From: Phascolarctos cinereus
Lineage: Eukaryota; Chordata; Mammalia; Diprotodontia; Phascolarctidae
DNA: 64,000 nt
NCBI RefSeq assembly: GCF_002099425.1
Contig: NW_018343953.1
Coordinates: 12,271,001-12,335,000 of the forward strand
Direction: 5' to 3'
The number at the start of each line of letters is the position of its first letter. Positions within the stretch are counted from its first letter, which is position 1. This document shows positions 49,031 through 60,139 of this stretch, one piece after another. The position numbers and the translations under genes were made by a program. The notes beneath the pieces are model-generated. The model made no database searches and was not told the DNA's origin. It saw only the letters and a list, made by a program, of their open reading frames with translations.

Positions 49031-49371
49031 TGAAGCAGAAAGGTGTTTTTTAAAATGACTTGCTCAGCAAATGACACACCTAGCAAGTATATGAGGCTGT
49101 CAAGTCTAGTGCTCCATGCATTGCGACACCCAGCTGCCTCATGAGTGAGACACCATTTCAAAAGAAAATCAGATACATATTGATATATACTGTTCTAGGC
49201 ATCACAGGGGAGATGAAAATATCTGCTAAAATACTGCAAATATTATCTGCTATTGGCCAGAATATGACAACTCATTTAATTTTTAATTTTGTATCTTACT
49301 TCATTCATGTCTATATGGAATGGCAGGAAACATGGTCAAGGGGTCCTGTTGTTGCATCTATTGTTTTCCAG

Positions 49372-49497
49372 ATAATGTTAGCCGATTTTGGCTTCTGTGC
49401 CCAACTTTCAGCACGAGTCCCAAAGAGTTCATCATTTATTGGGACTCTGTACTGGATGGCACCAGAGGTTATAGGAAGACTACCATATGGAAAGGAG
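49372..49497 (+). pseudogene. PAK5-like kinase exon D (DFG and activation segment)
   Basis: 126 bases, the exact PAK5 exon length, after the acceptor TTGTTTTCCAG. It reads [20 protein letters not shown], then [20 protein letters not shown] and KE. DFG and APE are intact. The activation loop differs from the KRKSLVGTPYW of group II PAKs: the Lys-Arg-Lys-Ser stretch is KSSS, and the invariant Pro after GT is Leu. The base after the exon is C instead of G (GAG/CTAAGG), so the donor is lost although the rest of the site is good. Translation running on would continue about 28 codons before a stop. Confidence 0.92.
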
Positions 49498-49639
49498 CTA
49501 AGGAAAAGAAAAACCATCCTTTCTGCAATCATGAAATACATGAAAGCAAGTGTACATATCATAAGGCCAGGAAGATGGTGAGATCTCAATATATTTATAT
49601 ACATAACTACATAGGCATATACACAAAACATATATAAAT

Positions 49640-49790
49640 ATATGCAGAGAATATGTACATTTATATGTACATGTGTTTATGTACATTATACAGGTAAATG
49701 TATGCATATATTTATATGGATATACCTATCTCTATCTATCTATATACATACACATGAAAAGTACACATAGACATATATGATGATGTCTTC
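49640..49790. repeat. TA-rich simple repeat
   Basis: Alternating TATA, TACA, TGTA and TATC tracts, including a TCTATCTATCTA run near 49,730. Confidence 0.85.
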
Positions 49791-49914
49791 AGAGCCACAG
49801 AAGGAAACTTTTTCTCACTCATTCCATTATTCTACAGTTATATGTCTTATACTTTTCCTTCCAAATTTAAGAAAAAATGGCATTACTACCCAGTCATATC
49901 ATTTACTTTATTTA

Positions 49915-50095
49915 GAAAGGCAACATAGCATAACTGACAGAGCATGAGAATTGTAGTCAGGGGGAAGTGGGTTGAAATCCTTCCTCAAACTCTTGCTGGT
50001 TGTATGACCCTGGGTAATTCACTTCACCCTTAATCTCTCTGTACTTCAATTTGCTCATCTTGAAAATGGAGGGGAGGATGTGTTAGGAGAGACAG
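49915..50095 (+). repeat. SINE/MIR
   Basis: 'aaaggcaacatagcataac', 'tgtatgaccctgggtaattc' and 'caatttgctcatcttgaaaat' mark a SINE-type repeat. From 50,100 to 51,130 no gene or named repeat was recognised. Confidence 0.6.
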
Positions 50096-51129
50096 AGCAT
50101 CAGCCTCTAAAATTCCAAACATATTTAAATCTTGGATCCTAGGGTCATAATTGAATCTGAATTATGTTTAGCTCTCTTCTAAAATTTGAATCTACCCTCA
50201 AAAGATAAAAAATATGTATCTCAGTTATTAAGTTTTACTTAAAGAGTTGTCCAGTTTCCTTAAGGAGTCTACTCTAAATGAATTAGCGACCATTGTCATG
50301 TATAAAATCCAGTATTTTCCCTATTGAGGATTCAGCCTCATTACATAGCTGCAGACTAGAAGTAAAGGTGTAGCGAGAATTACTGAAATGAGCAAATTGC
50401 CTGAATGAAACCTGAGGACGTGTGTATATAGTGCAGCTTGTGTAACCTTGGATGATTACTCAATTCAATTTTTTTCATCTTGGCCCTGAGATTAAAAACT
50501 GTAAATACAGGCCATTGAATAGGGTATAATAGGAATATATCGAGTAGATAAGGTGTGGCAGTAATTGGAAATTGATACTGTGGTTATTTCATTCCCATTG
50601 TTCAGACTTCCTTTTCTTTAACCAGAAATCATTGGGCATCATCTGCCTATTCTTCTCCCTGTACCCTGAAACTGGATTTATAAAGCCAAATGCTGCACAT
50701 TCTGGTTTTAAAAGACAACACACAACCAAAAGATTCCTAAAAGGGAAAGTTTTGCCAAAATAGTTGAACTTCTGGGTTTTTTCTTTTTAACTTCCTTATC
50801 TATCATTAATTTGTATTGGAAACTTTTATTTTTAACAATACAACCAAGTACATTTTGTTTATATCTTGGCAGCAGGTAGTGGGGGAATGGTCTATTCTTT
50901 TGGTTTGATTGGTATAGGGGCCTTCCAATGAGGAAATTCTCTCTCCTGATATAGACCTGTGAGTACTGTGTACTTTTGCACAGTTCCCTGAGACATTAAG
51001 TGAATTGCCCAGACTCACAAAGCTAGCATATGTAAGAGATGATCCTCAGGATTTCCTTACTCTGAAGGAAGTTCTCTATCCACTATAACATGCCATGTTG
51101 CCTCTCCTACTATGTTAACAGAATACAAT

Positions 51130-51450
51130 TTCCCCTGTTGCTCAACATTTAAGTTGTTTTTCAGTCTTGGTAATCACACATACTGCTGATGTGCAAATCC
51201 TCCAACAGACAGTTCTTTTTCATTTTGTTTTTTGCTGATATTTTCAGGTTCTATTCCTAACAATGGCATTATGAGTTCAAAGGCTAGGATTGCTTTTGAA
51301 ATGGTTAATGTGCACTGCTACGTTGCTCTCCAAAATGATTCTACAATGTACTCCACAACCCTGCCAGCATTGAGTTTTGATGCTCTGAATTATTTTTGCT
51401 TAGATGGTGATTATGAGGTAGTACCTCAAAGTTCCTTGTAATGTACGTCT
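51130..51450 (+). repeat. old L1 3'-region fragment (antisense type)
   Basis: 'attatgagttcaaaggctagg', 'acgttgctctccaaaatgat' and 'caaccctgccagcattgag' parallel the sequence antisense to the end of L1 ORF2. The fragment is diverged, so older than the L1s at 36 and 57 kb. Confidence 0.45.
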
Positions 51451-51625
51451 CTTCAGTAGTAAGACTGAGATTTCCCAAGGAATAATTCACAATTTTGTAT
51501 GTCATCTTTTGAATATTATCTTTTCATATCCTTTGACTATCATCCATCTAAACCTAAGGGGGAAAAAAGTATCAGAAATGTATTCTTTAGAATGTGACAC
51601 TATTTCAATTTGACTTTCAGTCTAC

Positions 51626-51656
51626 TAAGTATAAGTATAAGTATAAGTATAAGTAT
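51626..51656. repeat. TAAGTA hexanucleotide repeat
   Basis: Five perfect copies of the six-base unit in a row. Confidence 0.95.
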
Positions 51657-52095
51657 CCTATTGTTTCATCTTCACGTAAAGCATTTTAAACACCATTTTT
51701 CTTAAGTAGAGAGTTTGAAGTGTTCGGTTATTTTGACAACCTCTTTTAATTTGTTGAAGACTTACTGTCAGCCAGCTGCAGGGGGTAAAAAAGGTTCTAA
51801 TGAAAGCAATAAACTCTGGAATGATAATTTGTACATTTGCTTTGGTAGAATATTATTGATGAGCTCTACTTCCTTACAAGGCCAACCAGAAACCTTCATG
51901 AGAAATTAGAATTGTTTTCTTTAGGATAAACTGATACTTAAATTAAACCTCTGTCTAGAAATATATGCTTTCAAAAATCTCCCTCAGTTTATTATTGATG
52001 AATCATTTGTGAATTACTTGATTTCTGTAGGCAAAATAAGTACTTCAGAATGACTATTTCCCCCTCAATAGTAATCTATCAGCTTGATAAAACAG

Positions 52096-52230
52096 GTGGA
52101 TATCTGGTCCATGGACATAGTAGTCATCGAAATGATTGATGGACAACCTCCATATTTTAATGAGACCCCATACCAGGCAATCCATAAAATCTATGACAGC
52201 TTGCCTCCAAGAATGAAGACCCTATACAAG
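52096..52230 (+). pseudogene. PAK5-like kinase exon E (C-lobe)
   Basis: 135 bases, the exact PAK5 exon length. Acceptor GATAAAACAG, donor ACAAG/GTGATG, so both ends keep AG and GT. It reads [20 protein letters not shown], then [20 protein letters not shown] and KTLYK. The DIW Asp that anchors the catalytic loop is present. The Gly of SLGIMVIEM is Asp here, an unusual change in the helix F region. There is no stop or frameshift. It is closest to PAK5 (EMIDGEPPYFNEPPLQA, DSLPPR). Confidence 0.93.
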
Positions 52231-52689
52231 GTGATGATGAGTCCGTTTTATTCAATATCAAAAAATTATTAACTAATATGCGACATTGGCATTCTGGGAC
52301 CAGGGATATTGCATGTAAGCAGTTATCAACTACTCTATTTATTTCAACTTGAAATGGATCTATTGATTAGGAGAGAATCCTAGAATCTTAGGAGGGGCCT
52401 TAGAGATTTTGTAGCTGTACCTGAAGTATGAATACTCCTTTAAGTTCCTTTTTTTGCATGTGTTACTATTATAAAACATTCTATTTTTTTGCTTGTTTGA
52501 ATTGATGGTTCCAGGATAAATTATTTCTAGTAATGGAAATCAATGTTCTTTTGACTTCCATGTTCCCATTAGGGTTATTTCTTAGAATTAGACTAAGTTA
52601 GCTTTCTGATGACATATTTGAGAAACCAACTGACAAACCTCAGATAATTATCTATGAAAAACCCGTATAACAGAAAGGAAAGAAATACA

Positions 52690-52865
52690 AATATTAGAGA
52701 TAGAAGAAAGTCCTAGGCTAGAATCCTGGCTCAGGAAATTACTAGAGATCTTGGTCTGGTGACTTATCCCCCTCAGCCTGTTTCTTTATACATAAAATGG
52801 TGATAATAATCAATTGATTACCTGTCTCATGAGGTAGTTGTCTGAATCACATTAGATAATATAGG
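52690..52865 (+). repeat. MIR-type SINE
   Basis: 'gaatcctggctcaggaaatt', 'ggtgacttatccccctcagc' and 'catgaggtagttgtctgaat' follow the MIR order. Confidence 0.5.
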
Positions 52866-52966
52866 CAATGGATTTTTCTTACCCAAAAAGACTTTGTCAA
52901 AGTAAATTGTTGTTGGGGTATGATGATTTATATTTTCTTATTTGTGATGCCTGTGTGATATTACAG

Positions 52967-53122
52967 CTTTCATCAGTGCTTCAAGACTTCCTACATTCTA
53001 TATTGGTAAGGGAACCCTCCCAGAGAGCAACAGCAGAAGATCTCATGGAACAACCATTTTTGGAACTAGCAGGCCCACCTGCTTGCATGATACCTCTCCT
53101 AAAAACACATAGGCACCTCTAA
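52967..53122 (+). pseudogene. PAK5-like terminal kinase exon F
   Basis: The coding part is 156 bases after the acceptor GTGATATTACAG and ends in TAA at 53,120-53,122, at the same place as in PAK5. It reads [20 protein letters not shown], then [20 protein letters not shown] and [11 protein letters not shown]. The Arg of the RAT motif, which pairs with APE Glu, is kept. PAK5 ends LAGPPSCIVPLMRQYRHH. The exon is open and undamaged. No obvious AATAAA close downstream was seen, and 53,130-54,460 shows nothing further to name. Confidence 0.93.
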
Positions 53123-54469
53123 CAGGTGGGCACTGTACTTCGAGATCTGAAGGAGGATTTCCCAGGTGAGATTTGGGGACAGCATGAAAACCATGGGGAA
53201 GTCTAAAAACCTGTCATTTCCATTATTTTTTTGAGCCCTTCAGCCAGCAAACCTGAAAGACTTCAGATAGAGATTTCTTTTTTGAAAAGGTAATAACACA
53301 TTGCACATGTAGGGTAAGCCACAGTAGTTTGCTCCAAGAGAAAACGCTTTCTTAATTACTTCAAGTACTGCTGCAAATATGAACTTAGTTTTTGGAAAAA
53401 AAAACACTATCTCTGGTTACTCTAGGTAACATTAAGGAGGTTCTCTAATTAATGGGTTTCTAATTATATTTATATAGCTATATTGAAAGAACAAAGAATT
53501 AAGTATAAGATTACCTAATGTGGTTTGAATATCCCTGTTTTTGTAAACAGAAAGAGATTGTGGCAAATAGGATTACAATTTTCATAAAAGTCAGCAAAAA
53601 ATATGTGTTTATGCAAACATACATATATTTATGTAACAACTATGTGAAATTTTAAAATCCAAAGCACAAATGCTAGCAAACTACAGGCCCAGAATTTCAA
53701 GGGAAAAACTGTCTGCCTCAAACCACAAGATACAGATGTTTTTTAACAAATCTTTTTAATAACCAGAAGAACTGCTAATAACCTTTGTGTAAAACAGTAA
53801 ATTTTGGATTCCAAACATTTTCAACAGTGTAATAAACATTTTTGTGTAATTTTCTTATCCATAGATTTTTTGAAAGGATTCACTGATTTTACGGAACTTG
53901 TCCTGAAGTTGTAGCTTAAGAGGTTTTCTGAGCACCAACTACTGACAGAAAGAAAGCTGCATTAGCAAAGACAAAGAAATGTTTGCATTTTCCCCATTTC
54001 GCTTATGGGAGGCTGAACTAATTTGCTAAATGAGAGGACTCTTTGAGCAGGAAGGAAATATCCGTTCATGATCTTGCAGAAGGAAAGTGAACAATAATCA
54101 GTAACTAATGAAAGAATACCTCTTAGCACTTGTGATTACCAGCTATCACATAGTCAGCTAGAAGAGGCAATATGTGATATTTTGCTCTAGAACAGAGATT
54201 CAGATGCTCTCAACCTTACACAGATCATGAGTACACAGATTACATAGTACAACCTTACACAGATTCATGAGTAAGGAGAATTTCCTCAAGGGAATACATT
54301 AGAAAAGTCATTACAGACAAGTAAATAAACTGGTTTGAGCTATTACCTATCTACAGCTGTCGTGTTTCTTTTGAGAAAATAATTCTATAAAACTAATTAG
54401 TTGCAAAAGGTAAAGCTATCTAGAAAGTATGAGTTTGGTTCTTTTTTGGATCAAATACAGGGTATATAT

Positions 54470-54655
54470 GTGTTAGAGTGTGAGATTTAAGAAGATGTGG
54501 GTTTGAATGTTGCCTCTCATGTTTACTCACTGTCTGAAGATGCAGAAGTAAATTAACATCTCTGAGGCTCAGTTTCCTCCTCTGTAAAATAAAGGAGCTC
54601 TAAGATCCCTTCTAGCTCAAAATCGGTGATCCTCTGATTCAAAGACAAAATGATT
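54470..54655 (+). repeat. MIR-type SINE
   Basis: 'ctctgaggctcagtttcctcc' and 'taaaataaaggagctctaag' are MIR second-half phrases. Confidence 0.7.
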
Positions 54656-55084
54656 TCTTACTCTGAAAGAGGACTGAAACACAAGCACTTTGTAAACCTG
54701 GTTCAAAGACAGAGGTGCCAATCCCTCTTACCTGTAGGGGTGTATTTATACAAATCCATGCACAGACACTTCACTGGCAAGAGTCACAAAACCATTCTCT
54801 AAAATTGTAGAACACAGTGTTATGCTGCTCCATATTTAAGGTTTGTATAGCCAAACCTGTGTGTCATTATGACCACACCCTAAGATTTAGCCTTTAGGTC
54901 GAGAGACCATCTGGCTCATCCCCTTTCCTTCTGGCAGGTAAAGTATGCCTTATGATACAGCCAAAAGTAGTCTAAAAACTTGTAGATGAGACCTAGGATG
55001 GAATTCTAATGTTTATATTTACCAACTCTGTGACCTAATCTTTCTGACCTTCAATTTCCTGAAATGTGGACATAAACCTGCTCA

Positions 55085-55235
55085 TAATGAGAAATAGCTT
55101 GATGTAGTGGTTAGAGCCCTGAACTTAAGTCAGAAAAAGCTAAATTCACATCTGATCTCATGTAATTATTAGCTGTGCAAGATTGGACAAGTCACGTAGT
55201 GGTCTCTACCTCTACCTTACAAGGTTGGCAAATGG
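55085..55235 (+). repeat. SINE fragment
   Basis: 'gatgtagtggttagagccc', 'attagctgtgcaagattgg' and 'acaagtcacgtagtggtc' outline a tRNA-derived SINE. From 55,240 to 56,440 no gene or named repeat was recognised. Confidence 0.55.
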
Positions 55236-56514
55236 TATTTGATGCAGAAGAATGATAAGTGACAGAAGCTAACTAGAGATGGTCATTTGACAGATAATCG
55301 CAAATGGTGCTAAATCACAGCCTCTCACAGAACCCACCTGTGCTGCTTCCTAAAGCCAGTGGTGACTGGGACAAGAAACTAGAAAAGCAGGAATTCCTTG
55401 GGGTTCAGTTCTTCCTATTCAGGCTGGGTCCCCCCACACAGACCTTTTTGATGAGAGTCATTCAAAATTATCAGCCAAAACGTTTCTTATGTGCCAAGAA
55501 ATAATTCTAGGTTCTAGAGATAAAATGGCAAAAGTAAAATACCTTGAGTTGTGCTCAAAGAGCTTACATCCCAACCACACACATTTGTTGAGTCAGCCTA
55601 TATGAAAAGAAATCATCTTCGTTGTGGCCCACTGTATTATAATTTTACCCAGTGCTTTCATGGAAAATTTCAGGTTGCTTTTGCTTGTTCTAGGACATCT
55701 ACTGTGACAGACAATGAAAGATAATACTTGAACAATTGTTTACTTTAGCTTCAGCTTATAGAATGCCCTTCACGAGTATTGACTGTTTTTTTTTGTTTTT
55801 TGGTTTTTTTATCAGCACAACAGTTGTGGTGTAAGTAAAGCCAAAGAATATCATTTTTGCACTAGGGTCATTTTATCCTTTTACAATTTATGGCACTTAG
55901 CTTCTGGGTTTCACTGCTGCTTAATGATTGTTCAGCTCTTCCTTTAGTAACCCCCTATTTCATTCCCCACAGTTACTGCTCAAACCCTCAAATGCTCAAC
56001 CATAACCCCATTCTGATGCTCACAGATTAGATGATTCCTACTTAGGAATGAGGTAGGGAACCAGTTGCCCTCTAGGTCCTTAAGCACAACCTTCTGATTG
56101 AATCCAAAATTTACAGAGCAAAACCTTGCATTTTTATTAATACATTTTCATTCACCTTTTATATTTTTGTTTTATTTTTTAAATGAATGTATTTAAAATG
56201 TCAAAGAACAAAATAAGTTGCAATGAAATGATCCTCCCAGGTTGACTGCCCCAATTAGAACGTTAGTAAGCCATCAGGGCTAAACTGAAGGCTGCTACAC
56301 TCGCTATTTAGTTCCAACTCTCTCCGCCTCCCTATTCCCGCAACTGGTGCCACTACCACATCAGGCTGGTTGATGAGAGTTTATGGGTGTCGAGTATGCC
56401 AGTCTGTTATCAGCTTTAGACAAAGGTACACTGTGTTTCTGATTGAAGTGGAATGTGTGAATGGTTGCACAGCTTGACAGTATTTTTTAATTCCGTTTGC
56501 TTAACAGCCCATCA

Positions 56515-56663
56515 TGTCAAAGAAGACCAAGAGAATGCTGAAAAAAGAAAAAAGATTTTTTTAATGAGGATTGGGAATTGCAATATAATCTTGTTTCTGC
56601 TAAAAGATAAGACTTGCTTACTTTGTGATACTGCAATATTAACATTCAAGAAATTCAATGCTC
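56515..56663 (+). pseudogene. hAT transposase-derived gene relic, N-terminal BED zinc finger
   Basis: Begins ATG at 56,515 with MSKKTKRMLKKEKRFF, then (after small frame changes) NEDWELQYNLVSA, KDKTCLLCDTAIL and TFKKFNA. This is the start of the family that includes GTF2IRD2, ZBED5 and EPM2AIP1-type domesticated hAT-Charlie transposases: xFNExWELxY, then CxxC of a BED-type finger. The reading continues across the inserted element at 60,140 with HQHNTHKNHKYFQLEG, supplying the His pair. Two frameshifts lie before the insertion. It is either a dead host gene or retrocopy of that family, or a decayed DNA transposon. Confidence 0.7.
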
Positions 56664-57456
56664 GGGGTGGAGCCAAGATGGCAGAGTGAAAGCAGTGACT
56701 TGCTTGAGCTTTCCCCCAAACCCCTCCAAATACTCATAAAAAATGGCTCTAAACAAATTCTGAAGCTACAGAACCCACAAAAAGACAGAGTGAAACAAAT
56801 TTCCAGCCCAAGACAACCTGGATGATTGATCAGAAAGGTGTATTGCGCAGGGCTGGGAGCGGAGTGCAGCCAGGCGTGGGCGCGCAGGCCCGAACCTGCA
56901 GCAGGCCTCAGAGGACTGAAATCGCGGCCAGCTGTGGAGGTTTCCAGACTCCTCAATCCACGAATGCCAAAGACAACTTAGAAGGTCAGTGGGAAAAGTC
57001 TGTTTCTGTCGGTGGTCAGAGAGGAAGGCGGGTCTCAGCTCCATTCCCCAAGAGTGGGCCCTGGGTGGGGCAGCTGCTTGCTGAGCTTCCGGCCCATAGA
57101 CTGAGGGGGAATCCAGTGGCTGATCAGAGAGGGATTACAGGGCTCTCTTTGCCAGTGGTGAGGCAGGAATCTCTTGCTTTGCCTGTGTTTGGATCTGGGC
57201 CACAGTTCTGGGCAGCGGTGCTGTGGTGAGGAGGAGCGCAGGTGTGGTAGAGCTTGCAGTGGCTGTGGAGGGGAGCCCCTCCTCACAGTTACAGGACAGA
57301 AAGGAGTACTTGAAGTCACAGGCCAGGAAAGGAGTAAACACCTCGCCCCTTATCATACCACCTTGGAAGAACTGAAAATTTACAGGTCCCTACAAGTATC
57401 TCTGAAAACAGCTGTACAAACCCCAGAAGCTTGGGACAGTATATTCTCCACATTGG

Positions 57457-58046
57457 AAGCAGGCTCTTACCTTTTTTTTTTTTTCCATATGCTTTTGAGT
57501 TGAAAATTTTTTTCTCCCTTTTTCTTCCCCCCCCCAAGATGGCACACAATCTGACAGAGGCTTTACATTTACATACCCATTAAACATATTTTCACATTAG
57601 TGAAGTTGTAAGTAAAAATTAAAACCAATAGGAGGAACTATCAGAAAGATGAAACAAAACTCAACTGAAGGTAAAAATAAGTGAGAGCGATTTGACTTCC
57701 ATAGTTCTTTCTTTGAATGTGGACAGCATTGTCCATCCCGAGGCCTCTGGAGTTGTCTTAGATCCTCATAATGCTAAGAAGGGTTCAGTTTAACATTCTT
57801 AGTCATTGCATAACATGGCTGCTATTGTATACAAAGTCCTCTTGGTTCTGCTCACTTCACTCAGCATCAGACCATATAAATCTTCCCAGGTTTTTCTGAA
57901 GTCAGCCTGTTCATCATTTCTTATAGAACAATAGTATTCCATTACATTCATATACCACAACTTGATCAGCCATTCCCCAATTGATGGGCAACCTCTCAAT
58001 TTCCAATTCTTTGCCACCACAAAAAGAGCAAGCAGACTCTTACCTT
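57457..58046 (-). mobile_element. 5'-truncated L1 nested in the half-L1
   Basis: The inserted 556 bp is on the minus strand with its poly-A as a T-run at 57,472-57,486. It is flanked by AAGCAGGCTCTTACCTT (57,457-57,473) and the same word with one change (58,030-58,046). It contains the ORF2 C-terminus: 58,020 to 57,799 reads VVAKNWKLRGCPSIGEWLIK, then LWYMNVMEYYCSIRNDE and a stop after AMLCND, similar to the WIKKMWYIYTMEYY end of mammalian L1 ORF2. This is a classic target-primed, 5'-truncated insertion that is younger than its host element. Confidence 0.88.
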
Positions 58047-58083
58047 AACAAAGAGTTTAAAACTCAAGTAATTGGCCAGGATC

Positions 58084-59111
58084 ATGAGCAAGCAGCGCAA
58101 AAAGAGTCAGACTATATTATCTTACTTTGGTGACAAAGAAGACAACAAAGTCAAAGCTCCTACATCCAAAGCCTCCAAGAAAAATATGAATCAGTCCCAG
58201 GCTTTGGAAGAGCTCAAAAGGAATTTTGAGAAGCGAGTAAGGGAAGTAGATGAAAAACTGGGAAGAGAAATGAGAATGATGCAAGAAAATCATAAGAAAC
58301 AAGTCAACAGCTTGCTAAAGGAGACCCAAAAAAAATACTGAAGAAAATAACACCTTAAAAAATAGCCCAACCCAAATGGCAAAAGAGGCCCAAAAAGCCA
58401 ATGAGGAGAAAAATGCCCTAAAAAGCAAAATTGGCAAAGATTACTAAAGAAAATACTTCCTTAAAAATTAGAATACAGCAATTGGAAGCTAGTGACTTTA
58501 TAAGAAATCAAGACACTGTAAAACAAACCCAAAAGAATGAAAAATGAGAAAACAATGTGAAATATCTCATTGGAAAAAAACTGACCTGGAAAATAGATCC
58601 AGGGGAGAGAATTTAATTATTGGACTATCTGAAAGCCATGATCAAAAAAAGAGCCTAGACATCATCTTTTATCAAGGAAAACTGCCCTGATATATTAGAA
58701 CCAGAGGGCAAAATAGAAATTGAAAGAATCCACAGATCTCCTCCTGAAAGAGATCCCCAAAGGAAAACTCCTGTGAATATTATAGCCAAATTCCAGAGTT
58801 CCCAGGTCAAGGAGAAAATATTACAAGCTGCCAGAAGGAAACAATTCAAGTACTGTGGGAACACAATCAGGATAACACAAGATTTAGCAGCTTCTACATT
58901 AAAGGACCGCAGGGCATGGAATATAATATTCCTGAGGGCAAAAGAGATAGGATTACAACCAAGAATCACCTACCCAGCAAAACTGAGTATAATCCTTCAG
59001 GGGAAAAAATGGTCATTCAGTGAAATAGAGGACTTTCAAGCATTCCTGATGAAAAGACCAGAGCTGAACAGAAAATCTGACTTTCAAATACAGGACTCAA
59101 GTGGAACATGA
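58084..59111 (+). pseudogene. ORF1 of the half-L1
   Basis: Starts MSKQRKKSQTILSYFGDKED, followed by a coiled coil (ALEELKRNFEKRVREVDEKL) up to about 58,341. It continues with further heptads and an RRM-like middle in other frames, and ends in an open C-terminal stretch (58,773-59,111): IIAKFQSSQVKEKILQAARR, then ITYPAKLSIILQGKKW and FLMKRPELNRK. At least two frame changes separate the open parts. It encoded the RNA-binding chaperone of the L1 class. Confidence 0.8.
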
Positions 59112-59429
59112 AGAGGTAAACAGGAAAGAGAAATCATAACAGACTTATTAAGACTGAACTGTTTACATTCCTGCATGGAAAGATGATATTTATAACTCAT
59201 GAGACCTTTGTCAGTATTAGGGTAGTTGGAAGAAAAAAATTACATGTATTATATATAGATAAATAGATAGAGGGCACAGGGTAAGTTGAAGATTAAGGGG
59301 TCACATCTGGAGAATAAAATTAAGGGATGAGAGAAGATTATACTCAGAGAAGAAGAAACGGAGAGGTAGAATGGGGTAAATTATCTCACAAAAAAAACAG
59401 AAAAGTCTCTTACAGTGGAGGGAAACGGG

Positions 59430-60000
59430 GAAGGTGAGAGGGAATGAGTGAATCTTATTCTTATAGGATTTGGCTTAAGGAGGGAATAACATACACATTC
59501 AATTGGGTATGGAAATCTGTCTTACCCTACAGGAAAATAGGGGGAGAAGGGGACAAGAGAGCAGGAGGATGATAGAGAGGAGGGCAGATTGGGAAAGGGT
59601 GTAATCAGAAGTAAATACTTCTGAGGAGGGACAGGGTCAAAAGAAAGAATAGAATAAATGGGAGGGCAGGATAAGATTAAGGGAAATAGAGTTAGTTTTT
59701 CACAACATGTCCACTATGGGCGTGTTTTGCATAACTGCACATGTACAACCTATATTGAGTTGCTTGCCTTTTCAATGAGGGTGGGTGGAGAGGGAGGAAG
59801 AGAGAAAATTCGAAACCTAAAGTTTTAAAAACATATGTTTAAAAAAATGTTTTCACATGCTACTGGGAAATAAGAAATACAGGAAATGGGGTACAGAAGT
59901 CTATCCTGCACACTACAGGAAAATAGAATGGGAAGGGCATAAGGGAAGGGGGGAGAGATAGGAGAGAGGACAGACTAGGGGAAGGGATATTCAGAATGCA
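59430..60000 (+). repeat. internal duplication in the half-L1 spacer/3' region
   Basis: The segment near 59,500-59,600 (ACAGGAAAATAGGGGGAG, 'agaggagggcagattgg') recurs in altered form at 59,870-59,990 ('acaggaaaatagaatggg', 'agaggacagactagggg'). It may be an old duplication within the element family. Confidence 0.6.
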
Positions 60001-60139
60001 TGCCATCTTGGCGTGGGGGGAGGGGTGAGAGGGGGTAAAAATTGGGAATTCAAAAACTTGTGGAAGTGAATGTTGAAAACTAAAAATAAATAAATTTATA
60101 TTAAAAATAATAATAATAATAAAAAGAAATTCAATGCTC

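Larger units (their letters stand above)
56648..60139 (+). mobile_element. half-L1 (HAL1-like) element with 16-bp target duplication
   Basis: Flanked by AAGAAATTCAATGCTC at both 56,648-56,663 and 60,124-60,139. It starts GGGGTGGAGCCAAGATGG, holds a 5' UTR, ORF1 (58,084-59,111), and a spacer like that between ORF1 and ORF2 in the L1 at 39.1-39.7 kb. It then goes directly to a 3' end with AATAATAATAATAA and A-rich tail. No trace of ORF2 is present. This is the layout of HAL1 elements, which keep ORF1 and rely on ORF2 supplied by L1. A second L1 tail is nested in its 5' part. Confidence 0.88.

Noticed and set aside
56822-57229. GC-richer open frame near the start of the half-L1
   Set aside because: It falls in the L1-type 5' UTR, which is GC-rich and often open by chance. 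The true ORF1 starts at 58,084.
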